In this document: positions 1-5,139 of the stretch, one piece after another
How positions within the stretch are numbered: position 1 is the stretch's first letter
Layout of the letters: each line of letters starts with the position of its first letter
Assembly (NCBI GenBank): GCA_030615045.1
Contig: JAUWZY010000062.1
Location: forward strand, 1 to 5,343
Origin: Chloroflexota bacterium
Lineage (GTDB): Bacteria; Chloroflexota; Dehalococcoidia; SZUA-161; JAUWZY01
DNA length: 5,343 nucleotides
Direction: 5' to 3'
Translations under genes and position numbers: made by a program
The notes under the pieces: model-generated
What the model saw: only the letters and a program-made list of their open reading frames with translations
Told to the model about the DNA's origin: nothing
Databases searched by the model: none

Positions 1-225
1 GAAATTAAAACATTTCTCTCCGGTACTGCGCTCCTCGCCGCCATCTTCTTGTTTGCCCTTCTTGTGGTCCCGGCTTGGGGGGGGGGGCTGGGCGGCATAT
101 TCGGCGGCTGGGGCACCCCTACCTTCAGAACCAGGCGGGGCATCGAGAGGACCCTGTTTCGACTCACCGTTATCTCAGCTGCGCTCTTCGTCATCCTCGC
201 TATAGTCACTGTCTTGGTAGTATAG
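1..225 (+). CDS. secG: Preprotein translocase subunit SecG (5'-truncated by window edge)
   Basis: Frame 1 is open from the first base to a TAG at 223-225, giving 74 residues without the start codon. What is seen: a hydrophobic helix at about residues 4-24, a glycine-rich loop GGGLGGIFGG at 27-36, then FRTRRGIERTLF at 42-53, and a second helix at about 55-74 reaching the C-terminus. Two helices joined by a GLGG-FGG loop and followed by the FRTRRGxExTLF segment is the SecG pattern. In that family the protein is the small auxiliary subunit of the SecYEG channel in the inner membrane and assists SecA-driven export. SecG is usually about 70-110 residues, so only a few N-terminal residues should be missing. 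An 11-G run encodes the loop without breaking the frame. The DUF62 gene follows after 5 nt, which suggests co-transcription. Confidence 0.88.
   Translation, partial: EIKTFLSGTALLAAIFLFALLVVPAWGGGLGGIFGGWGTPTFRTRRGIERTLFRLTVISAALFVILAIVTVLVV
77..87 (+). repeat. Homopolymeric run of 11 G inside secG
   Basis: Eleven consecutive G bases complete a Trp codon and encode three Gly codons of the SecG loop. The reading frame gives SecG-like sequence on both sides, so the run length as given is probably correct. Such tracts are prone to polymerase slippage and to sequencing error. Confidence 0.95.
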
Positions 226-230
226 ACGCT

Positions 231-1049
231 GTGAGCAGTATAATCACCCTGATTACCGATTTTGGGCTCGCTGACCCCTACGTTGGCGTCATGAAGGGGG
301 TAATGCTCGGCATCAATCCCCAAGCTGTGATAGTTGATATTTCCCATGCCATTGAGCCTCAAAACATCCATCAGGCTGCCTTCGTTCTGAGCACCGCTTA
401 CCACTTCTTCCCCCAGGGGGCGATTCATGTGGTGATTGTTGATCCCGGTGTCGGCAGCAGGCGGAGGGCGATAATTCTGAAAACGCCCTCAGCTTATTTT
501 GTTGCCCCGGATAACGGCATTTTGAGCTATGTTCTTTCCCCAGCCCCGGTGGCATCATTTGGCCCCGAGCCAGGCGAGAGGGAATTAAGCCCCGAGCTCC
601 AAGCCATCGCCATCACCAATCCTCGCTTCTGGCGTCATCCTGTCAGCTCGACCTTTCATGGCCGGGACATCTTCGCTCCAGTGGCAGCCTCTCTTTCCCT
701 GGGCACCCCGCTTCATGAATTCGGCGAGGTCGTTCATTTTCTCCTTGCCTTCTCCCCTCCCAGACCGTCTGTCGATGCCGCTGGCGCTATTATCGGGCAT
801 ATAATCCACATCGACCGCTTTGGCAATCTGATCACTGATGTCGGCGACAACGACTTGCCCCAAGATGATATACTTATCGAGGTCTGTGATCGCCGCATCA
901 AAGGCTTGAGCCCAAGCTATGCCGAGGGTGAGGAACTGCTGGCGCTTATCGGCAGTGACGGGAATCTGGAGATAGCAGCTAAGAATAAAAGCGCTGCTGA
1001 GATGCTGAAGGCCAGAATCGGCGATGAGATCAGGATAAAAAGAAGGTGA
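231..1049 (+). CDS. S-adenosylmethionine hydrolase (adenosine-forming), DUF62/SAM hydroxide adenosyltransferase family
   Basis: The 272-residue product starts SSIITLITDFGLADPYVG, the N-terminal signature of the DUF62 family, related to SAM-dependent fluorinase and chlorinase. Family members use water or hydroxide to split SAM into adenosine and L-methionine. Visible signatures are TDFG at 9-12, VDPGVGS at 70-76, APDNG at 92-96, FHGRD at 142-146 and a C-terminal HIDRFGNLITDV. The family's Asp-Arg-His triad is matched by D71, R78 and H143; D and R are seven residues apart, as I recall for archaeal homologues. This supports hydrolase rather than halogenase activity. The frame stays open upstream to 75, but that part overlaps secG and does not look like the family, so GTG at 231 is chosen. 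It lies 5 nt after the secG stop and has no clear Shine-Dalgarno, which suggests translational coupling. A UbiA gene follows after 1 nt. Confidence 0.88.
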   Translation: MSSIITLITDFGLADPYVGVMKGVMLGINPQAVIVDISHAIEPQNIHQAAFVLSTAYHFFPQGAIHVVIVDPGVGSRRRAIILKTPSAYFVAPDNGILSYVLSPAPVASFGPEPGERELSPELQAIAITNPRFWRHPVSSTFHGRDIFAPVAASLSLGTPLHEFGEVVHFLLAFSPPRPSVDAAGAIIGHIIHIDRFGNLITDVGDNDLPQDDILIEVCDRRIKGLSPSYAEGEELLALIGSDGNLEIAAKNKSAAEMLKARIGDEIRIKRR

Positions 1050-1050
1050 A

Positions 1051-1947
1051 GTGGGTAGCCTCAAGATCTGGCTAGTAGAGACAAGGCCTCAGTTTTTATT
1101 GCTGACCCCAGTATGCGTGTTCACCGGGGTAGCGGCCTCCCTTTATCAGGGTTATCCCTTCCATGTTTTATATTTCGTCTTGGCCTTTGTTGGCGCTTTA
1201 TTTGCCCATATCAGTGTCAATGTGCTCAATGACTATTTCGATTACAAGAGTGGCATAGACCTAAAGACTAAGAGGACCCCGTTTAGCGGGGGCAGCGGGA
1301 TCCTGCCCTCAGCTTTGCTCACGCCGAGAAAGGTTTATCTCCTCGGCATCGGAAGTCTATGTCTGGCGGTGGCCATCGGCATTTACTTTCTTTGGGTCTA
1401 TGGATTGTCCATGCTGCCCATAGGGCTGTTGGGTGTGTTAGTGATATATTTATATACGCCGTATGTAACGAAATTGCCCGGTATAAGTGAGGCTGCAGCC
1501 GGTGGGTTTTCGCTTATCGTGCTGGGCACCTACTTCACCCAGTCCGGGACTTACAGCGCAATGGCGGCAGTGGTCACAGGAGTTGCAGGTTTGCTTATCG
1601 CCAATCTCCTGCTGCTCAATGAATTTCCCGATGTGGAGGCTGATAGAAGTGCAGGTAGAAGGCAGATACCGGTTGTTTTAGGCCGGGAGAAGGCAGCCAA
1701 GGTCTATTGCTTGCTTTTAGCCTCAACCTACGCCTTGATCATAGCCGGGGCAGTGGCGAACATCCTGCCTTGGTTGGCGCTGCTCGGCTTGGGCACATTG
1801 CCGTTAGGCATAAAGGCGATGAAAGGCGCGCTGAGGTATCACAGCGATATCAGCGCCCTTGTCCCGTATCTGGGCACGAACGTGTTCGTTGTGCTCCTAA
1901 CCCCGCTGTTGATGTCCATTGGCATTATCATCTGGCACTTTGTTTAA
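1051..1947 (+). CDS. UbiA-family prenyltransferase (MenA-like subgroup, acceptor unknown)
   Basis: The 298-residue integral membrane protein has about nine hydrophobic segments, near residues 15-32, 38-58, 95-115, 118-136, 145-162, 170-190, 217-233, 236-252 and 272-297. Both polar UbiA motifs are present: N60-D61-xx-D64 up to D70, and N190-xxx-D194-xxx-D198. In the family these bind the Mg2+ ions holding the polyprenyl diphosphate while the prenyl group moves to an aromatic acceptor. TPFSGGSGILP at 76-86 and the ETRPQFLLLTPV start resemble 1,4-dihydroxy-2-naphthoate prenyltransferase-like proteins, so a quinone role is likely. Members of this subgroup are often over-annotated as MenA, and no other quinone gene is visible. 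The GTG start at 1051 lies 1 nt after the DUF62 stop, with AGAAGG at 1041-1046 as ribosome binding site, so translation is probably coupled. The 3' end faces the RdhA-like gene. Confidence 0.85.
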   Translation: MGSLKIWLVETRPQFLLLTPVCVFTGVAASLYQGYPFHVLYFVLAFVGALFAHISVNVLNDYFDYKSGIDLKTKRTPFSGGSGILPSALLTPRKVYLLGIGSLCLAVAIGIYFLWVYGLSMLPIGLLGVLVIYLYTPYVTKLPGISEAAAGGFSLIVLGTYFTQSGTYSAMAAVVTGVAGLLIANLLLLNEFPDVEADRSAGRRQIPVVLGREKAAKVYCLLLASTYALIIAGAVANILPWLALLGLGTLPLGIKAMKGALRYHSDISALVPYLGTNVFVVLLTPLLMSIGIIIWHFV

Positions 1948-1959
1948 CAGGTAATTGCC

Positions 1960-3090
1960 TTAAGGTGTCTCTTTGAGGACTTGCTTCCCATATCCCAGCG
2001 CATCATCAAGCCAAATGAAAAACGAGTGTAAAAAGTCGGCGCGTTCCACAACCCCGGCAGCTGTGCGATGCAGCCATGTATTGGGCTTATTCCAGGGGCA
2101 AACCCTGATGCAATTGGTGCAGCCGGTTCCGTTCTTAGACCACCAAGCAACGCATCTCTCAGCGTCTATGGGCCATTTCAATACACCGGAGTTATTGCAT
2201 ATGTTCCTTGGCTGGTCGGTGCGCTCCCCGTCCATGATCGCTCGAGCGGGGCAGTGACGAGCGCACTTGTCGCATTTCTCACACAAATCCTGGACTCCGA
2301 TGTCGATGGGGTCATCGGGCTTTAGGGGCAGGTCGGTTAAAACCTTGCACAGGCGAACCCTGGGGCCATATTCCTTGGTTATGAGCAGGCCGTTGCGACC
2401 AAGCTCACCCAGTCCGGCATCAATAGCGAGGGGAATGCTCGGCCCGGTGTCATTGCCGCAGGGGATGGCATGATAGCCTAAGAAGCGGATAAATTCAGCC
2501 ACTGAAGTGGCGACGAAAGCCATCTTGGAGTAGCCCAGATCCACGCTCGGTGCCACGGCGGGGGAGCGCCGAACATCATCGTAGTCCATTTCCGTGGCGA
2601 TGACCACCGCATATCGATATTGCTCCGGGATCTCCAGTGGGTCACCGGGCTCGGCCATTTGCGACAGCTTGGCGTTGTGGTCGCCCCAGTGGGAGTAAAC
2701 CCAGAGGCGGTTTAACTCGCAGATGCCAACCAAATCGGCTCCAAACCACTGGGCAATTCTCTTCATCTTCTGCGACATTTTAGCCGGGTCGGCGACGAGG
2801 ATTTTGTCCACTGGTATCGGCCACCGTGACGGCATACTATCTCTGCTGAATGCTGTCCTGCGCACCAATGTATCGATAGCCCGACCGGCCAAAAGGAGGG
2901 CGTAATCCACTCGAGTGAAACCGGGGATGTTTTTCTCCCCCTTGGTCTTCAAGCCCCACTCGAATGTTTGTCTCAGGCTTGGAATTTCACCCCGATCGCC
3001 TCTGGAATAGGCGGTGTTGCGCTCATCAAAGCGCTCGATCGGCCCGGTGATGAACCGCTTGTAGGTTGGTTCGCTCACCCTTTTTGTCAT
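1960..3090 (-). CDS. Reductive dehalogenase homologue (RdhA superfamily), corrinoid/2x[4Fe-4S], lacking a Tat signal
   Basis: The 376-residue protein carries the C-terminal RdhA core. It has GYSKMA around Y187, FIRFLGYHAIPCGND at 200-214, AGLGELGRNGLLIT at 225-238, YGPRVR at 241-246 and TDLPLKPDDPIDIG at 252-265. A first cluster motif CX2CX2CX3CP lies at C270, C273, C276 and C280. A second, CX10CX2CX3CP, lies at C313, C324, C327 and C331, ending CPWNKP. RdhA proteins use a base-off corrinoid and two [4Fe-4S] clusters for reductive dehalogenation. QueG epoxyqueuosine reductase is the nearest alternative, but the TDLPL and CPWNKP context and the N-terminal region fit RdhA better. There is no twin-arginine signal, no hydrophobic N-terminus and no RdhB anchor gene, so a cytoplasmic location is inferred. 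Respiratory RdhA proteins are usually about 450-550 residues. The ATG overlaps the HD gene's stop as ATGA. The substrate, and whether it dehalogenates at all, are unknown. Confidence 0.85.
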   Translation of the reverse strand: MTKRVSEPTYKRFITGPIERFDERNTAYSRGDRGEIPSLRQTFEWGLKTKGEKNIPGFTRVDYALLLAGRAIDTLVRRTAFSRDSMPSRWPIPVDKILVADPAKMSQKMKRIAQWFGADLVGICELNRLWVYSHWGDHNAKLSQMAEPGDPLEIPEQYRYAVVIATEMDYDDVRRSPAVAPSVDLGYSKMAFVATSVAEFIRFLGYHAIPCGNDTGPSIPLAIDAGLGELGRNGLLITKEYGPRVRLCKVLTDLPLKPDDPIDIGVQDLCEKCDKCARHCPARAIMDGERTDQPRNICNNSGVLKWPIDAERCVAWWSKNGTGCTNCIRVCPWNKPNTWLHRTAAGVVERADFLHSFFIWLDDALGYGKQVLKETP

Positions 3091-3662
3091 CGGCGCTCAC
3101 CTTTCTCTGAGGATTTGTCATCTAAGACGAGTTTAATCGCTTTATATTTTTCCTCCGCAATTTTCATAGCTTCTGGGATCAGTATCTTTTTGTTCCAATC
3201 CCGCTCCATTTTTTCATATATCCATCCATATATTATCTTGTCACCCTTTCCTTTTCCCCCCTTGCCCATAGTCGTTAGCATGGGAAGGAACATATCAAAA
3301 TGCGCCAAGGCATCGGCAGTGGCCACGACTTTGGCTTCCATTGTCTGGGGCTGGATGCTGCCACTCCCCCTGTGAGCAAGGATGCAATGTTTAACCTGCT
3401 CTATAATCTCATCGGGATAGCCAAATTGCCTCAGTATCTTTTCCGCTTCTCCAGCTCCCGTCAGCTCGTGGTTTCTTGCTCCAAATTTGATCCGGCCGAT
3501 ATCATGAAGCCAGGCTGATAGTTCGACTACCTCCTTGTTTACATCACAGATTTCGGCCAACTTTTCGGCATATTCGACAACGGGTAGAAGATGATATCTA
3601 TAGTCGAAATAGTCGAGATCAGCATACTCTTTCTCGATGATTTGTTTAATCTCTTCTATCAT
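3087..3662 (-). CDS. HD-domain phosphohydrolase, substrate unknown
   Basis: The 191-residue product has a metal-dependent HD-superfamily pattern: H24 in RYHLLPV, H53-D54 in WLHDIGR, H65, H92 and H97 in CILAHRG, and D117 in TADALAH. Such proteins hydrolyse phosphomonoesters or phosphodiesters, often of nucleotides; nothing here identifies the substrate. The C-terminal third, about 135-191, is rich in Lys and Glu and I do not recognise it. An ATG at 3695 is also in frame, but it would overlap the YbjQ gene and add 11 residues (GQLWWWNKRG) that look unlike the family. The ATG at 3662, 7 nt after the YbjQ stop, is preferred. It has an AGGGG very close to the start. Five sampled 60-base blocks run about 32-47% GC, well below the flanking genes. 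The TGA stop overlaps the next gene's ATG. Confidence 0.8.
   Translation of the reverse strand: MIEEIKQIIEKEYADLDYFDYRYHLLPVVEYAEKLAEICDVNKEVVELSAWLHDIGRIKFGARNHELTGAGEAEKILRQFGYPDEIIEQVKHCILAHRGSGSIQPQTMEAKVVATADALAHFDMFLPMLTTMGKGGKGKGDKIIYGWIYEKMERDWNKKILIPEAMKIAEEKYKAIKLVLDDKSSEKGERR
3097..3106 (-). promoter_or_regulatory. Ribosome binding site of the RdhA-like gene, inside the HD gene
   Basis: On the minus strand AGAAAGGTGA lies 6 nt before the ATG at 3090 and is also coding sequence for the last residues of the HD protein. It fixes the RdhA-like start and so supports the absence of a longer, Tat-bearing N-terminus. Confidence 0.75.
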
Positions 3663-3669
3663 GCCCCTT

Positions 3670-3984
3670 TTATTCCACCACCACAGCTGTCCCATAGGCC
3701 AGAACTTCGGAAGCCTCGGTTGTCACCGCCGAGGTCGTGAAGCGGGTGCTTATTATTGCGTTGGCTCCCATCTTCTCCGCCTCCTCGATCATCCTCCGTA
3801 GTGCTTCTTCCCTGGCCTCGGTCATCATTTGAGTGTAACCCTTGATCTCGCCGCCAACTACTTTCTTAAGTCCGGCCATGATATCCTTGCCAAAGTGCTT
3901 TGTTCTGATGGTGTTTCCTCGAACCAGGCCCAGGGTCTTTACCACCCTTTTCCCCTCTATCTGCTCTGTGGTAACTACGATCAC
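3670..3984 (-). CDS. YbjQ/UPF0145 family protein
   Basis: The 104-residue protein matches the YbjQ (UPF0145, formerly DUF74) family over its full length. Visible are the N-terminal strand MIVVTTEQIEGKRV, the central VRGNTIR at 21-27, the GGEIKGYTQMMTEAREEAL stretch at 44-62, GANAI at 73-77 and the terminal EVLAYGTAVVV. Family proteins are small, soluble and oligomeric. Some databases call them putative heavy-metal binding, but this copy has no cysteine and only one histidine (H30), so a metal role is not evident. The biochemical function of the family is not established. It begins with GTG at 3984, placed by a strong Shine-Dalgarno, and is first in a leftward operon with the HD gene (7 nt downstream) and the RdhA-like gene. 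Confidence 0.87.
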   Translation of the reverse strand: MIVVTTEQIEGKRVVKTLGLVRGNTIRTKHFGKDIMAGLKKVVGGEIKGYTQMMTEAREEALRRMIEEAEKMGANAIISTRFTTSAVTTEASEVLAYGTAVVVE

Positions 3985-3990
3985 CTCTAT

Positions 3991-3998
3991 ACCTCCTT
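3991..3998 (-). promoter_or_regulatory. Strong ribosome binding site for the YbjQ-family gene
   Basis: The minus strand reads AAGGAGGT, a full Shine-Dalgarno, 6 nt before GTG at 3984. It decides the GTG start and marks the operon's first gene as efficiently translated. Confidence 0.85.
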
Positions 3999-4005
3999 AT
4001 CTCGC

Positions 4006-4034
4006 TTTCTAACACAGTTTATACCGTTTATAAT
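4006..4034 (+). promoter_or_regulatory. Rightward promoter candidate for fmt, interleaved with the leftward promoter
   Basis: An exact TATAAT lies at 4029-4034, about 27 nt before the fmt start. The best -35 at 17-nt spacing is TTTCTA (4006-4011), only three of six matches. The -10 sits inside the spacer of the leftward promoter, so the two cannot be fully occupied at once. The start would be near 4041, followed by a leader of about 20 nt. Confidence 0.55.
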
Positions 4035-4046
4035 ATTGGGTGTCAA
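4018..4046 (-). promoter_or_regulatory. Leftward sigma-70 type promoter for the YbjQ-HD-RdhA-like operon
   Basis: On the minus strand a perfect TTGACA (-35, 4041-4046) is followed by a 17-nt spacer and TATAAA (-10, 4018-4023). Transcription would begin near 4011, giving a 5' leader of about 27 nt with the Shine-Dalgarno in it. Eleven of twelve consensus positions match, so strong housekeeping expression of the operon is expected. I see no clear operator palindrome. Confidence 0.8.
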
Positions 4047-4060
4047 GCGGAGGATAGTTT

Positions 4061-5002
4061 ATGCGCATTGTGTTTATGGGCACCCCGGAGTTCGGCGTTC
4101 CCGCTCTGGAGCAGCTAACTAAGGGTGAGCATCAAGTTGTGGCTGTTTACACTCAACCTGATCGCCCTGTGGGGAGGGGACGCATTTCAACCCCCTCGGC
4201 GGTGAAGAGAGCGGCATTGGCACATGGCTTGCCAGTGTTTCAGCCGCCGAGCTTGAAAGCCACCGCTGAGGTGGAGCGGCTGGCGGAGTTGAAGCCAGAT
4301 GTCATCGTGGTCGCTGCCTTCGGGCAGCTCTTGTCGCAGCAGGTGCTTGACATCCCTCCCTTCGGCTGCCTCAATGTCCATCCCTCGTTACTGCCCCGAC
4401 ATCGTGGTGCTTCTCCCATTCCCGCTGCCATCCTCGGCGGCGATGAAGAGACCGGGGTCACCATCATGCTCATGGACGTTGGTCTGGATACGGGACCGAT
4501 TCTGGCGCAAAAAGCCATCCCCATCGAGCCCGAGGATACCGCGGAATCCCTGAGCGCCAAATTAGCTCAACTCGGTGCCGAGCTTCTGGGGCAAACGCTT
4601 CCCCGCTGGCTTGATAATCGCCTGACCTCCAAGCCCCAGGATGAGGAGAATGCCACTTACTCTGGCTCCATTGCCAAAGGCGAAGGAGAGATAGACTGGC
4701 ACCTTTCCGCCATCGAGCTCTGGAGGCGAGTGCGCGCCTTCTATCCCTGGCCTGGGTGCTATACTCGATGGCGCGGCAAGCAACTCAAGTTGTTACAAGC
4801 CATCCCGCTATCTGGTGGCCAGGGTCTTGAGCCGGGGCGAGTTATATCGCTGCTGCCCGAGCAAGGGGCTGTGTTTGGCGTGGCAACAGGGAGCGGCATC
4901 CTCGGGCTGCGCCGGGTCCATCTTGAGGGGAAACGAGCCATGACTGCGGAGGAATTTCTGCGCGGACAAAGGGGATTCATCGGCGAGCTTCTTCCCGATT
5001 AA
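4061..5002 (+). CDS. fmt: Methionyl-tRNA formyltransferase
   Basis: Full-length, 313 residues, typical of the family. Fmt moves a formyl group from 10-formyltetrahydrofolate to Met-tRNA(fMet) for initiation in the cytoplasm. The N-terminal Rossmann-type domain opens MRIVFMGTPEFGVPALE. The catalytic residues of the formyltransferase fold are visible as N105 and H107 in LNVHPSLLPRHRG and as D143 in DVGLDTGPI. The linker contains ATYSGSIAKGEGEIDW, and the C-terminal tRNA-binding domain has VRAFYPWPGCYTRWRGKQLKLL. The usual SLLPRWRGAAPI loop reads SLLPRHRGASPI, a mild variation. ATG at 4061 has GGAGG at 4049-4053, 7 nt upstream. No def gene, its common partner, is visible on either side. The gene is divergent from the YbjQ operon, and I see no hairpin terminator after its TAA. 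Confidence 0.96.
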   Translation: MRIVFMGTPEFGVPALEQLTKGEHQVVAVYTQPDRPVGRGRISTPSAVKRAALAHGLPVFQPPSLKATAEVERLAELKPDVIVVAAFGQLLSQQVLDIPPFGCLNVHPSLLPRHRGASPIPAAILGGDEETGVTIMLMDVGLDTGPILAQKAIPIEPEDTAESLSAKLAQLGAELLGQTLPRWLDNRLTSKPQDEENATYSGSIAKGEGEIDWHLSAIELWRRVRAFYPWPGCYTRWRGKQLKLLQAIPLSGGQGLEPGRVISLLPEQGAVFGVATGSGILGLRRVHLEGKRAMTAEEFLRGQRGFIGELLPD

Positions 5003-5006
5003 AGCA

Positions 5007-5035
5007 TTGCACTAAAACTCGGCTCATGGTATATT
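5007..5035 (+). promoter_or_regulatory. Candidate promoter upstream of the DUF2905 gene
   Basis: TTGCAC (5007-5012) is followed by 17 nt and TATATT (5030-5035), preceded by TGG as an extended -10. The -35 matches only three of six positions and the -10 five of six. It lies just after the fmt stop and would start transcription near 5042, separating the DUF2905 gene from fmt. The 137-nt stretch 5003-5139 otherwise holds only the small hairpin. Confidence 0.4.
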
Positions 5036-5067
5036 AGGCTAACAGGTGTAGCTCAGCTCCTTTTCTT

Positions 5068-5089
5068 CATCCTCATCGCTATGGGGATG
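5068..5089 (+). other. Small hairpin in the leader before the DUF2905 gene
   Basis: CATCCTCA can pair with TGGGGATG around a six-base loop (TCGCTA), giving an eight-pair stem with one G-T wobble. No T-run follows, so it is a poor intrinsic terminator. It may be a leader structure or chance. Confidence 0.3.
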
Positions 5090-5139
5090 CGCAGAGAATC
5101 ACGTGTTGCTTCTGCCGTGGGTCGGAATTCATTGGTAAG

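Noticed and set aside
75..230. N-terminal extension of the SAM hydrolase from TTG 75
   Set aside because: It overlaps secG in another frame, has no family resemblance, and the conserved DUF62 start lies just after GTG 231.
585..1064. 159-codon minus-strand reading frame opposite the SAM hydrolase
   Set aside because: It lies wholly opposite a gene with conserved motifs, shows no recognisable domain, and has no promoter or ribosome binding site that I can see.
1958..1965. CCTTAAGG palindrome at the convergent gene ends
   Set aside because: Eight bases with no spacer loop and no T-run; too short to be a terminator and expected by chance.
1960..3090. Epoxyqueuosine reductase (QueG) as the identity of the iron-sulfur protein
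   Set aside because: The TDLPL-DDPIDIG and GTGCTNC-CPWNKP context and the N-terminal region follow the RdhA pattern, although both families share the ferredoxin-like tail.
3663..3695. Longer HD protein from ATG 3695
   Set aside because: The extra 11 residues are the YbjQ 3' end read in another frame; ATG 3662 gives a normal operon gap and a family-like start.
4240..4560. 106-codon minus-strand reading frame opposite fmt
   Set aside because: Low-complexity Ser/Gly/Met composition typical of an antisense shadow of a GC-rich gene.
5045..5056. GGTGTAGCTCAG, which looks like the start of a tRNA D-arm
   Set aside because: The following sequence has no D-loop GG, anticodon arm or T-arm (no GTTCGA-like element) and no acceptor stem partner.
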